This document shows positions 23,140-31,769 of a stretch of DNA of 64,000 nucleotides, one piece after another. The stretch covers positions 1 through 64,000 of the forward strand of contig CAUJEN010000073.1 in the NCBI GenBank assembly GCA_963169765.1, in the 5' to 3' direction. The notes under the pieces were generated by a model. The model saw only the letters and a program-made list of their open reading frames with translations. It searched no databases and was not told the origin of the DNA. Position numbers and translations under genes: made by a program. Origin of the DNA: QWHO01 sp021404945. Its GTDB lineage: Bacteria > Vulcanimicrobiota > Xenobia > Xenobiales > QWHO01. Each line of letters begins with the position of its first letter. Position 1 is the stretch's first letter.

Positions 23140-24394
23140 CGGCTGGCTGCCCTCCGCTTTTGTTATCCGCCCTTTCGGGGGCAGCGGCGCGAGCCCTGCT
23201 GAGCCAGTTGGCCGCCCCCACGCCGGCGGCCCGGCCGGTGGCCAGGCAGGCAGTCAGAAGATAGCCCCCGGTGGGTGCCTCCCAGTCGAGCATCTCGCCG
23301 GCTGCGAACACGCCCGGCAGGCGACGCAGCATCAGGTCCGGTCCCAGCTCGTCGAAGACCAGGCCGCCGGCGGAGCTGATGGCCTCCTCCAGAGGGCGAG
23401 TGGCCCGCAGGCGAAGAGGGAGCGCTTTGATGCAAGCTCCCAGGCGACTCAGGTCCTCCTCCAGGCTAGCGCTGACCAGCTCACGCAGCAAACCGGCCTT
23501 GACTCCTTCGATATGGGCTCGGCGGCGCAAGTGCTCGCTCAGCGAGCGGCTGCCCCGGGGCAGGGCGAGCTCGCGCTGCAGGCGCTCCAGCGTTCGGTCG
23601 GGGGCCAGGTCGAGCTGGACGGTCGCCTCCCCCCGGGCTTCGATCTCGTCGCGCAAGGCCGGCGAGTAAGGGTAAATCAGGCTCCCTTCCAGACCATACT
23701 CGGTGACCATGAGCTCACCCCGCCGGACCACCTCCGCGTGGCTCAAGGTCACCGACTTGACCGGGTGGCCGGCATATCGTTGGCGGAATTTCTCGCTCCA
23801 TTCCACCTCGAAACCGCAGTTGGAGGGCCGCAGCGTGGCCACTGCCAGACCGCGCTGGCGAAGCCACGGAACCCAGGCCCCGTCCGATCCGAGCCGACTC
23901 CAGCTCGCACCGCCCAGGGCCAGGACCACGGCCGGCGCCGCCACCGTGATCTCGCCCTCGGGAGTGCGCACGAGCAGCTCTCCTCCCGCAGTCCAGCCCA
24001 CCCAGCGATGGCGCGAGTGCAGCTTCACCCCCTGCTCGCGCAGTCGGCGCAGCCAGGCGCGCAACAATGGCGCCGCCTTCATCTCGCGAGGAAACACCCG
24101 ACCCGAGCTGCCCACGAAGGTGGAGATGCCCAGTTGGGCAGCCCAGTCTCGCAACTGGGAGGGGCCGAATGCCCGCAGATGGGGCTCGAGCCGGGCCCGA
24201 CCAGGGCCGTATCGCTCCAAAAAGTTCTCGAAGGGCTCGGAATGAGTCAAGTTCAGCCCGCCCTTGCCCGCCAGCAAGAACTTGCGAGCTGGCGTGGGCA
24301 TGGAGTCGTACAATTCCACCGAGAAGCCCCGCTCCAGCAGGGCCTCGGAGGCCATCAGCCCGGCCGGTCCGGCCCCGATCACCGCAGCATCCAA
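23126..24394 (-). CDS. YhiN/HI0933-family FAD-dependent oxidoreductase
   Basis: About 422 residues. AAVIGAGPAGLMASEALLER is the FAD-binding Rossmann motif and RKFLLAGKGGLNLTHSEP is the family hallmark just after it. The C-terminal LPGVFAAGEMLDWEAPTGGY is the second FAD contact. Members are Rossmann flavoproteins of mostly unknown substrate (BaiN acts on bile acids). The start is assigned to TTG 24394, placed 8 bases after GGAG and directly before the fold. An ATG at 24466 would add 24 residues (MPAGFSSICC...) that do not look like part of the family. It forms an operon with the TerB-like gene. Confidence 0.83.
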   Translation of the reverse strand: MDAAVIGAGPAGLMASEALLERGFSVELYDSMPTPARKFLLAGKGGLNLTHSEPFENFLERYGPGRARLEPHLRAFGPSQLRDWAAQLGISTFVGSSGRVFPREMKAAPLLRAWLRRLREQGVKLHSRHRWVGWTAGGELLVRTPEGEITVAAPAVVLALGGASWSRLGSDGAWVPWLRQRGLAVATLRPSNCGFEVEWSEKFRQRYAGHPVKSVTLSHAEVVRRGELMVTEYGLEGSLIYPYSPALRDEIEARGEATVQLDLAPDRTLERLQRELALPRGSRSLSEHLRRRAHIEGVKAGLLRELVSASLEEDLSRLGACIKALPLRLRATRPLEEAISSAGGLVFDELGPDLMLRRLPGVFAAGEMLDWEAPTGGYLLTACLATGRAAGVGAANWLSRARAAAPERADNKSGGQPAGGRS

Positions 24395-24542
24395 GTCCTG
24401 ATCTCCGCTCCTTGCGCACCCGGCGTCCGATACATTACAACAAATCGATGAGAACCCTGCTGGCATTCTGGCTCCTCACCCCGCTGGCGACCGAGGTCCC
24501 TGGGCCTGGGCCGAGCCGTGGTGCGGCCCCGCTGAGCCCCTG

Positions 24543-25124
24543 ATGGCCCGGCCGACCTGCCCGAGTTGCCACCGGGCCCTGCCGGTCTGCCTTTGCCATC
24601 TAGTGAAGTCCTTCACGGCTGCGGCAGAAATCCTGATCTTGCGCCATCCCCGCGAGCAGCGCTCGCGTCTGGGGGTGAACACGGCCCAGCTGGTGGCCCT
24701 GGCGGTAAAGAACTGTCGGCTACTCGACGGGCTCGACTTCGAGCGCGATCTGAAGCTGCGAAGCTGGCTGACCGGAGCCTGCCTGGTCTATCCCGGGCGC
24801 CTGGCAGTCGACCTGGCCAGCCAGACCGAAGCCCCTCGCCGCCTGGTCTTCCTGGACGGGAGCTGGCGCGGGGCGGCCCACATCCTGCGCCGCAACGACC
24901 TGCTGGCCCGCCTGCCCCGCCTCACCTTCCAGGCCCCCGCCTCGCGCTACCTGTTTCGCCGGCAGCCCCGTCCCGAGTGCACCTCCACCGCCGAGGCCGT
25001 CTACTGGTGCCTGGAAAAGATGCCAGGGAGAAGCTCGCAAGAGCACGCCAATCTGCTCGAGCTGCTCGACTACCTGGTGGCCTGCCAGGCTCGCGCCTCG
25101 GCGGCGACGAATCCTGAAGGGTGA
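24543..25124 (+). CDS. DTW-domain protein (tRNA-uridine aminocarboxypropyltransferase-like)
   Basis: 193 residues. The N-terminal zinc knuckle is PTCPSCHRALPVCLCH; next comes EILILRHPREQRSRLGVNTA and a DTW-type motif RRLVFLDGSWRGAAHILRRN, where Ser replaces the usual Thr. This family (TapT/TuaA) transfers an aminocarboxypropyl group from SAM to uridine in tRNA. The ATG overlaps the stop of a 31-codon frame beginning at 24449 (MRTLLAFWLLTPLATEVPG), which could be a leader peptide but is too short to judge. The ankyrin gene starts on its stop codon. Confidence 0.85.
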   Translation: MARPTCPSCHRALPVCLCHLVKSFTAAAEILILRHPREQRSRLGVNTAQLVALAVKNCRLLDGLDFERDLKLRSWLTGACLVYPGRLAVDLASQTEAPRRLVFLDGSWRGAAHILRRNDLLARLPRLTFQAPASRYLFRRQPRPECTSTAEAVYWCLEKMPGRSSQEHANLLELLDYLVACQARASAATNPEG

Positions 25125-25879
25125 AATCCACCAGCGGAAAGATCGCCCGCGCCCTGGCCCACCAGACCCAGAAGGTGGTGCCCAGAACACGCGAGCGCCG
25201 CTTTCACTCCCTCTTGTTCATCCTGGCCACCGTGCCGCTCTTCGTGTTGACCTGGTTCGTGCCGCGTCATGCCCTGGTGGCCGCCCACGCGGCTGCCGCC
25301 CGGGGCGACCTCGAGCGGCTCGAGCGGCTCTACAGCAAGAATCCCGAGTCACTCTCCCACGAGGACGTGGGAGGAGCCAGGGCGCTGCATTATGCCGCCC
25401 TGAACCACCAGCTCGAGGCGGCCCGCTTTCTCGTCGACCACGGGGTGGAGGTGGACGCCACCAACCTGCAGGGCCAGTCAGCCCTGTTCTATGCCGTCAG
25501 CGCCAACAACCCCGATATGGTCGATTTCCTGGTCGCCTCCGGGGCCGATCCGGATCGCATCGACCGGCACGGATTGACCCCGCTCTACCTGGCGGTGGCC
25601 CGGGGATTTCCCGGTATGGTCGAGAGCCTGGCCGGCTATCGGGTCAGGACCGAGGTCGAGCACGCCTCGGGTCAGTGCGTTTTGCACGAGGCCGTGCTGC
25701 GCGGCAACTCCTCCATCGTGCGATTGTTGCTGCGCATGGGGGCCGACAAGAACCGACCCGATCGGCGCGGAGAGACCCCGCTGCAAATCGCTCAGCGCTT
25801 GAAGCTGCTGGAGGTCGAGGGGGTGTTGCGCGAGAGCCCCACCGTCGGCGCAGGAACCGTACGCTCGAAGCGGAACTAA
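25121..25879 (+). CDS. membrane-anchored ankyrin-repeat protein
   Basis: 252 residues from GTG 25121 (GTGA overlap with the previous gene). A basic N-terminus is followed by one transmembrane helix, FHSLLFILATVPLFVLTWFV (28-47). Then come about five ankyrin repeats, for example GARALHYAALNHQLEAARFL, GQSALFYAVSANNPDMVDFL and HGLTPLYLAVARGFPGMVES. The topology suggests the repeats are periplasmic or extracellular and scaffold protein contacts. No enzymatic domain is present. Coupling to a tRNA-modification gene is probably incidental. Confidence 0.82.
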   Translation: MKSTSGKIARALAHQTQKVVPRTRERRFHSLLFILATVPLFVLTWFVPRHALVAAHAAAARGDLERLERLYSKNPESLSHEDVGGARALHYAALNHQLEAARFLVDHGVEVDATNLQGQSALFYAVSANNPDMVDFLVASGADPDRIDRHGLTPLYLAVARGFPGMVESLAGYRVRTEVEHASGQCVLHEAVLRGNSSIVRLLLRMGADKNRPDRRGETPLQIAQRLKLLEVEGVLRESPTVGAGTVRSKRN

Positions 25880-25929
25880 CGACCGCCCCTGCGGCACCTG
25901 CATCTAGCTGACGGAGTTCGAGAATACCT

Positions 25930-26835
25930 ATGAAACCCTACTTCCTGTGCGCTCTGCATCCGAGTCGACCGCTGTCTTTGCGCGGCACTTCCGAGGGCGA
26001 CGTGGGCTGGGTCGATTGGAACGAGCGCAAGGTGGTGTCCCACTGGAGCACCGGCCAGAAAGGTCTGTCGGCCGTGGCAATGGAGCCCTCTACCCAGCGC
26101 TGCGCCACGCTGGGCACGGGCCTGGTGAAAGTGTGGGAAGGCCAGCGCGAGCTGGGCGCTTATCCCATCGAGGGCACCAACCTGGCCTTCGCCGGGGGCC
26201 TCTTGTGGGTGGGCCGACCGGGCTCGCTGGTGGGGCTCGACCCGACAACCGGCGAGGTGCGCCACGAGCTCTTGGAGGAGAAGTTCTCCAACCTGAGCCT
26301 GTTTGCCGTGCACGAGAGCACGCTGGCCTGGTCGGGCATGGGTGCCGCTGACGTGCTGGTGGTGGACGCCTCCACCGGCACCATCAAGAACCGCGTCGAG
26401 TCGGTGGGCGAGATCTTTGCGCTGGCCATCCATCCCGACGGACAGCGCCTGGCCGCCAGCCTGACCGGCAGCGGCAACACCGTCATGCACGCGGTCCAGA
26501 TCTGGAAGCTCGAGTCCGGCCTGCATGAGCGGAAATTCTCGGTCCCCTTCCAGGCCATGTCCCTGGCCATCAGCCCGGACGGCTGCTGGGTCGTCACCGG
26601 CGACTCCATGGGAGCCCAGTTGTGGGACTACGCCCGCGGTGGGCCCGAGCGGCGCTATGCCATGCGTGAGACGGCCGCCGTCGAGGGCCTGGGCCGCATC
26701 GAGCGTCCCAGGGCCGGTCTGGTCACCGCCGTTCGCTTTGACGGTGAGCAACTGATCACCGACGGTCAGGAGCTGGCCGTGTGGGATCTGACCGGCGGCG
26801 AGCGGTTATGGGCGCTGGAGGTCACCGGTGTTTGA
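25930..26835 (+). CDS. WD40/beta-propeller protein
   Basis: 301 residues with no signal peptide. Repeated strands of the form 'lA..pdG..v.tg...g..lWd' are visible: ALAIHPDGQRLAASLTGSGN, SLAISPDGCWVVTGDSMGAQ and QELAVWDLTGGERLWALEVT. The fold is a probable WD40-like propeller with poorly conserved WD pairs. Overlap with the mutarotase start suggests an operon. The binding partner is unknown. Confidence 0.75.
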   Translation: MKPYFLCALHPSRPLSLRGTSEGDVGWVDWNERKVVSHWSTGQKGLSAVAMEPSTQRCATLGTGLVKVWEGQRELGAYPIEGTNLAFAGGLLWVGRPGSLVGLDPTTGEVRHELLEEKFSNLSLFAVHESTLAWSGMGAADVLVVDASTGTIKNRVESVGEIFALAIHPDGQRLAASLTGSGNTVMHAVQIWKLESGLHERKFSVPFQAMSLAISPDGCWVVTGDSMGAQLWDYARGGPERRYAMRETAAVEGLGRIERPRAGLVTAVRFDGEQLITDGQELAVWDLTGGERLWALEVTGV

Positions 26836-27697
26836 GGTCTCCCGGGCGTCCGAGCATCCCGAAATCTACCTTCTGAAGGATACCGACAGCGGAACCGAAG
26901 CCCGGGTGGCTCCCCATCGAGGGGGAATGCTGATGAGCCTGGTGGTGGATCACAAGGAGGTCTTCTTTCTCGACCGCGAGACCTTCGACGACCCCAGTAA
27001 GAACGTGCGCGGGGGCATGCCCCTGCTGTTCCCCATCTGCGGCCCCCTGCAGGATGGCCGCTACCAGGTGGACGGCGTCGAGCACAAGATGGGCCAGCAC
27101 GGCTTCGCACGTGGGCGCCGCTGGCGGGCCATGGAGACGAGTACCCGGGAAGCCGCCTCGGTCATGCTCGAGCTCGAGTCTGACCGCGAGACCCAGCGCT
27201 CGTACCCCTGGGATTTCCGCCTCGACTATGTCTACTCGGTCAAGGGCAAGACGCTGCGGCTGGAGCAGATCTTCAAGAACCGCTCCGAAACCTCCATGCC
27301 GATCCAGTTCGGCCTCCACCCTTACTTCCGGGTGGGTGACAAGGAGCGGCTCGAGCTCGAGATCCCCGCCCATCGCTACCAGGACACCCGCAACTGGATC
27401 GAGGGCGACTACTCAGGCCGCTTCCCCTACGAGCAGGACGCCGTCGACTGGGTGTTTCTGGACGTTTCCCGCCACCAAGCCATCCTGCGTGATCCCGAGC
27501 GGGGCCTCAAGCTGCGCCTGCGCTTCGATCAGGCTTATTCCTACCTTGTTTTCTGGACCATCAAAGGAGCCGAGTTCGTCTGTCTCGAGCCCTGGAGTGC
27601 CCGGCGCTTTGCCATGAACACAGGTCAGGGACTGGTCAAGGTACCTCCGGGAGAGACCTTCCGCACCTGGTTCGAGCTTTCCGCCGAAGCGCTGTAG
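26828..27697 (+). CDS. aldose 1-epimerase family protein (galactose mutarotase-like)
   Basis: 289 residues from GTG 26828. GGMLMSLVVDHKEVFFLDRE near the N-terminus, RGGMPLLFPICGPLQDGRYQ, QHGFARGRRW (catalytic-type His), IQFGLHPYFRV and FVCLEPWSA with the catalytic Glu all fit the aldose-1-epimerase/glucose-6-phosphate-1-epimerase (YeaD) group. It interconverts alpha and beta anomers of hexoses or hexose phosphates in the cytoplasm. It overlaps the end of the propeller gene by eight bases. Confidence 0.85.
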   Translation: MFEVSRASEHPEIYLLKDTDSGTEARVAPHRGGMLMSLVVDHKEVFFLDRETFDDPSKNVRGGMPLLFPICGPLQDGRYQVDGVEHKMGQHGFARGRRWRAMETSTREAASVMLELESDRETQRSYPWDFRLDYVYSVKGKTLRLEQIFKNRSETSMPIQFGLHPYFRVGDKERLELEIPAHRYQDTRNWIEGDYSGRFPYEQDAVDWVFLDVSRHQAILRDPERGLKLRLRFDQAYSYLVFWTIKGAEFVCLEPWSARRFAMNTGQGLVKVPPGETFRTWFELSAEAL

Positions 27698-27744
27698 GGC
27701 TCAGCCGGAGGACAGGGGCCGACCGCTCCCGAAATCAACACAGC

Positions 27745-28821
27745 ATGCGACCCATGCTGGTGGGGTTATGCGTGCTGCTCGCACTGGCGGCAGCGCGAGC
27801 CGGCGAGCCTCCTCCCAAAGGGCCGCCCTGGCTGCGTGAGCTCGGGGAGGCGCAGTCCGATGCGCTCAAGCACCGACGTCCGCTTTTCATCTACTTTACG
27901 AAGACCCATTGACCCCACTGCGTCCCCATCGAGAAGCAGTTGCTTCCGAGCCCAGATCTCGCCCCGGTCTACGACCGGGTCACCTGGGTTTACGTGAATC
28001 GCGACTTCAGCGGAACTCCCTCCGACCGCGCTGCTGAACGGATCATGCTGCGGTTTGGCCTGTCGAGCTATCCCCATCTGCTCCTGGTCGATCCGGGTGA
28101 CTTCACGGTGCTGGAGGAAATCGGGCGGAGCAAACCGCAGCTCCTCTCAGCTCTCCAATCTCAGCGACAACTGGCCTGGACAAAGGCGGCCGTGGATCGC
28201 TACCAGCGGGCCGAGCGGAAGGCCATTCGACTCGAGCAAGCGCAAGACGCAAGCCAGGCCCTGGCCGCGCTCGAGGACGAGGACCTGGTGGTGCGCACGC
28301 GCGCTGTCGAGATCGCGGCGAAGAAACGTCCAGAGGCGCTGGCCTCCCGAGCGGCCAGACTGCTTGAAGACCCGTCCGACGTGATTCGCTTCCAGGTGCT
28401 GGCGGTGCTCGCAGAGCATGGCAATGAGAAGCTGGCCCGTCCGATCGAGCGCCTGTTGACCAGCCCGCCGAGCGGGAGCAAGAACCCCAACGTCTTGAGA
28501 TCGTATGCGGCTGCGGCCCTGGCCGCCTGCGGGGACGCTCGGTCGATCGACGCGCTGGCCGGCCTGGCCACCTCGGGTGATGCCAACAACATCCTGACCG
28601 CAGAGGCCGTGAAAGGACTGGTCGGAATCGGTCAACGTCATCCCCAGACCCGTTCGCGGGTGGTGGCCCTCCTGGTCCAGGCCTACCCGGCTCCAGGTCG
28701 AACCGGCGAACGCCTGGCACGCCGCGTGCACGAGGGTCTGGCTCAGTTGACCGGAAAGAAACTGCCGTTTCCGCAGCCTTACGATGCGGCTGCCCGCGAG
28801 CGCCTGCAGAAGTCCTGGTAA
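27745..28821 (+). CDS. candidate selenoprotein: secreted thioredoxin-like (UPHC) plus HEAT-repeat protein, in-frame TGA at 27910
   Basis: Read from ATG 27745, the frame is MRPMLVGLCVLLALAAARAG (signal peptide), a linker, then RRPLFIYFTKTH, a TGA codon at 27910-27912 (codon 56), then PHCVPIEKQLLPSPDLAPVY. TGA falls exactly where thioredoxin-fold proteins have the first Cys of CPHC, giving U56-P-H-C59. After it the fold continues with WVYVNRDF and the cis-Pro strand YPHLLLVDPG. From about residue 140 helical HEAT-like repeats follow (ALAALEDEDLVVRTRAVEIA). Total length is 358 residues. A bSECIS-like hairpin starts 16 bases after the TGA. An alternative is a nonsense mutation of TGC/TGT, or a shorter product from TTG 27940, which would lack signal and active site. 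Confidence 0.72.
27929..27949 (+). promoter_or_regulatory. bSECIS-like hairpin following the in-frame TGA
   Basis: TCG (27929-27931), bulged A, GAAGC (27933-27937), loop AGTT (27938-27941), GCTTC (27942-27946), CGA (27947-27949). The stem is eight pairs with one bulge. The loop G at 27939 is the second loop base and lies 27 bases after the TGA. Known bacterial SECIS elements have a G among the first two loop bases about 16-37 bases downstream of UGA. The fit is good, but short hairpins are common in GC-rich DNA. Confidence 0.6.
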
Positions 28822-28901
28822 GAGGTCGGCAAGCTCGGCTCGCGACTCAGACTTGCTCTCGCCGCCCACCTGATGGCGATGGAGAGTTACCGGCTGCGAA
28901 C

Positions 28902-29624
28902 CTAAAAGAGCGCCTCCCGGCTGACCTGCTCGCTCTGCTCGCGCAGAGCCTCGCGAAAGGCCGCTTTCAACTCGTCGTAGTAACTGGCCGGAATGGCCTT
29001 CAACCCCTCGCGCAGGCGCTCGATCACCGGGGCGAGAGCCTTCTGCTCTTCCTCCTCCGCCGCCTCGATCACCTCCAGGGCCGCCTCGGCCTCCCGCTCG
29101 GGCGGTGGGGGCGTCTGCTTGCGCAGCCGGCGCGCCAGCTCCTGACCGGCCTGGCGCAGCTTTTTCCCGGCCCCGCCCAGAACGCTTTGAAAGACCCGGC
29201 CCACCGGGCTGGTGCTCACCCGGGCGGCGGCTTGATCCTGGGCATCGCGCAGGCGGGGAGCATTGCCGTGATAGAGGCCCTCCGAGAAAGCCACCTGCAG
29301 CAGGTAGCCCGATACGAAGGAACGGCTGGCTGCCTCCACGGTCCGGTTGAGATCCCACACCACCAGCAGGCGGGCCAGCACCTTCTTGAACGGCCACAGA
29401 AAGAGCGAAAGGAGGCACCCCGAGCAACAGCCGGTGCGATCCTCGGTGAGCACCTTCACCTCCTCCTTGCTCAGCTCGCGCTGGTAGGCGGCGGCCAGGC
29501 GTTTCACCATGCGCTCGTGGGCCGCCTGGCGCAGGGCGTCATCGAGGATGGGCAGGGGAACGTAGCGGGTCAGGGCCATCAAGATAGCGTGGAAGAGGAC
29601 ATCGCGCTCGAGCTGGGGAGGCAT
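28902..29624 (-). CDS. hypothetical membrane-associated protein
   Basis: About 240 residues from ATG 29624, chosen because AAGGA stands 8 bases upstream; a longer frame to 29768 has no support. The N-terminus is helical (PPQLERDVLFHAILMALTRY) and carries a hydrophobic Cys patch, RTGCCSGCLLSLFLWPF (about 62-78), that could insert in the membrane. The C-terminal third is Glu/Lys-rich coiled coil (LEVIEAAEEEEQKALAPVIE). No family was recognised. The gene stands alone between the selenoprotein candidate and the ligase. Confidence 0.65.
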   Translation of the reverse strand: MPPQLERDVLFHAILMALTRYVPLPILDDALRQAAHERMVKRLAAAYQRELSKEEVKVLTEDRTGCCSGCLLSLFLWPFKKVLARLLVVWDLNRTVEAASRSFVSGYLLQVAFSEGLYHGNAPRLRDAQDQAAARVSTSPVGRVFQSVLGGAGKKLRQAGQELARRLRKQTPPPPEREAEAALEVIEAAEEEEQKALAPVIERLREGLKAIPASYYDELKAAFREALREQSEQVSREALF

Positions 29625-29893
29625 CCTGCTTCCTTCGGGGTGAAAGTCCCTGTGCATTCTGCAAGACAATCCTGATACAATCAGCCCATCCACCGTGGGG
29701 CGACCTCGCGTGGACTGCCGGCTGACTCGCTGGCGCTCCCCCACCAGATCCGCACCATCGCAAAGCACCGACTGCAGCCCCCGGCATAGGGTCGGATTGT
29801 GGACTCAAATCTGCCTACCCGGATCGCCCGGGCCGTGCTGCGTCACCCGGGTCTGACCAGCCTCGCTTTGCTCTCCCCGGGGGACTCGCGGCC

Positions 29894-30862
29894 TCACATC
29901 ACCTCGCGCACCACGCCGCGGGGCTCCTTGTCCAGCACGAACCCCTTGAAGCTGGCCTGACGAATCTTGCCGTGGCTGGTCCAGTCCAGGAACTGCACCT
30001 CGCACACCAGCACCGGCTCGAGATAGACGTGGGTGGACTCTGCCTGGCGGTTGACGAACAGCGTCCGGGGACGTTCCAGACGAGGCAAGAGCTCCTTGAG
30101 GGCGCCCACGGTTTCCTGAGCAAAGCCCACCTCCACGGTGCCGGCGTAATGCAGCTCGTCGCCCTGAAAGCAACCCAACATCAGCCCTCCCAGCCAGCCG
30201 TCGGCCCCCTCGGGATCTTCTTTGTACCCCCCGATCACGAACTCTTGCCGGCACCAGTTCTTGATCTTGCGCCAGTGATCAGAGCGCTGACCCGGGAAAT
30301 AGGCGCTGTCAAGCCGCTTGGCCACCAATCCCTCCAGGCCCGCCGCCCGGCTGGCCTGGAGCAGGGCCTGGCCTCCGGCTCCCCGATGAATGGAGGGCAC
30401 CATCCAATGCTCACTCAGAAGGCCCAGCTCTTCCAGGCGGGCTCGGCGCGCGGAGTAAGGCAGTGACAGGAGCGAGCGCTCGTCGAGGTAGAGCAGGTCA
30501 AAGACCTGATAGCAAATCGGATACTGCAGCCCGGGAGGGCGGCGAATGCGGCTCTCATCGGGGAAGAACCCTGTGCGGGTCTGCATGCGCTCAAAGTCAG
30601 GCCGCCCCGCTTCGTTGAAGGCCACGATCTCCCCGTCGAGCAAACATGACCGACCGATCACCGCCGCCAGCGGCGCCAGCTCGGGGTAGAAGAAGGTCAT
30701 GCTCTTCAGGCTGCGGCTCTGCAGGCGGGTCTGTCCGTCCGAGCAGAACGCCAGGGCGCGGAAGCCATCGAACTTGACCTCGTAGGCCCAGCCCGACTCC
30801 TCGGCGGGCACCTCGCGGGCGGCCACGGGCAGCATGGGACTCAGCTCGGCGGGCAGGCTCAT
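29894..30862 (-). CDS. ATP-dependent DNA ligase, LigD/LigC ligase-domain type
   Basis: About 322 residues. Motif I with the adenylated lysine is YEVKFDGFRALAF; motif III is YPICYQVFDLLYLDERSL, motif IV is GLEGLVAKRLDSAYFPGQRS and motif V is WRKIKNWCRQEFVIGGYKED. The C-terminal OB fold contains GCFQGDELHYAGTVEVGFAQ. This equals the ligase part of LigD, without polymerase or phosphoesterase domains, as used in non-homologous end joining. No ku gene lies in the window. ATG 30862 is preferred to the TTG at 30910. Confidence 0.88.
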   Translation of the reverse strand: MSLPAELSPMLPVAAREVPAEESGWAYEVKFDGFRALAFCSDGQTRLQSRSLKSMTFFYPELAPLAAVIGRSCLLDGEIVAFNEAGRPDFERMQTRTGFFPDESRIRRPPGLQYPICYQVFDLLYLDERSLLSLPYSARRARLEELGLLSEHWMVPSIHRGAGGQALLQASRAAGLEGLVAKRLDSAYFPGQRSDHWRKIKNWCRQEFVIGGYKEDPEGADGWLGGLMLGCFQGDELHYAGTVEVGFAQETVGALKELLPRLERPRTLFVNRQAESTHVYLEPVLVCEVQFLDWTSHGKIRQASFKGFVLDKEPRGVVREVM

Positions 30863-30903
30863 GCCAGGAAGGGTAGCACAGCGGCGGCGGGAAGGCTCGC
30901 TCC

Positions 30904-31725
30904 ATGCCAAAGCGCGTTCTTCTGCTGCTGATGGTCTTGCTCTCCCCGGTGCTCTCGGCCCCTCGCTCCGAGCTGGTCTTCAAGTATCGCGGCGAGCCGA
31001 TCAAGATCCTGACCCTGGCCGAGCTGGAAAAGCTGGTGCCCCCTCGCGAGCTGACCATCTACGAGCCCCACGAGATGCGCCCGCGCAGCTATCGGGTGAT
31101 TGCGCTGGAAGACCTGCTCAAGGCCGTCTACCAGTTGCAGTGGGACGGTCACGACGAGCTCATGATCACCTGCCTGGACGGCTACCAGCCCACTGTGCCG
31201 GGACCTTATGTGCAGGCCCACAAGGGTTACCTCGCCTTCGCCAGCGCCGATGACTCGCCTTTCAGGCTCAACACCGAGACCCGAGGGGTGCAAGAGTGTG
31301 GGCCCTTCTACCTGATCTGGGACAACCAGACCGACCCCACCATGCACAGGGATGAATCGCACTACTGGCCCTACCAGGTGCAGGTGCTCGACCTGATCCG
31401 CTTCGACGAGAAGTTCGCCCGCGTGATTCCGCCCGAGGGAGCTTCCCCGGCCGCCCGGCGCGGCTTTGCCGACTTCCGGCGCTTCTGCATCATGTGCCAC
31501 GCCATCAACGGTCAGGGGGGGATCAAGGCCGAGCTGAACTATCCGGTCAACGTGACCGAGTACTGGGAGCCTGGCTTCCTGGCCCGGTGGATCAAGAGCC
31601 CCCAGAGCATCCGCCACAAGGCCGAGATGAAGGGTCTGGCCGAGAGCCTGCCCGAGCGCGATCAGGTGGTGAGCGACCTGATCGAGTATCTCAAAGCCAT
31701 GAAAGAGCGCAAGATCGCCCCCTGA
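30904..31725 (+). CDS. periplasmic c-type cytochrome with molybdopterin-oxidoreductase-like N-terminal domain
   Basis: 273 residues. The signal peptide is MPKRVLLLLMVLLSPVLSAP. Residues 25-165 resemble the substrate-binding part of sulfite-oxidase-like proteins (YRVIALEDLLKAVYQLQWDG, CLDGYQPTVPGPYVQAHKGY). The C-terminal cytochrome domain has a single heme site, RRFCIMCHAINGQGG (C195, C198, H199), and a methionine candidate for the axial ligand in KAEMKGL. It would carry electrons in the periplasm. It ends 15 bases before the TetR operator region, with no obvious terminator between. Confidence 0.78.
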   Translation: MPKRVLLLLMVLLSPVLSAPRSELVFKYRGEPIKILTLAELEKLVPPRELTIYEPHEMRPRSYRVIALEDLLKAVYQLQWDGHDELMITCLDGYQPTVPGPYVQAHKGYLAFASADDSPFRLNTETRGVQECGPFYLIWDNQTDPTMHRDESHYWPYQVQVLDLIRFDEKFARVIPPEGASPAARRGFADFRRFCIMCHAINGQGGIKAELNYPVNVTEYWEPGFLARWIKSPQSIRHKAEMKGLAESLPERDQVVSDLIEYLKAMKERKIAP

Positions 31726-31739
31726 CTCCAGCAGGAAAA

Positions 31740-31760
31740 ATACCGTCCAGACGGTATAGT
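31740..31760 (+). promoter_or_regulatory. palindromic TetR-type operator overlapping a -10 element
   Basis: ATACCGTC-CA-GACGGTAT (31740-31757) is a perfect inverted repeat with 8-base arms and a 2-base centre. The likely -10, TATAGT (31755-31760), overlaps its right arm, and the tetR ATG is at 31770. This is the usual geometry for autorepression by a TetR-family protein. Confidence 0.75.
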
Positions 31761-31769
31761 ATCTCCACC

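Noticed and set aside
24449..24543. 31-codon signal-like ORF before the DTW gene
   Set aside because: Too short to judge and overlaps the upstream extension of a divergent gene; not listed as a gene.
27940..28821. A separate gene starting at TTG 27940
   Set aside because: It would lack the signal peptide and the first half of the thioredoxin fold, both of which lie in the same frame directly upstream of the TGA, and it has no Shine-Dalgarno sequence.
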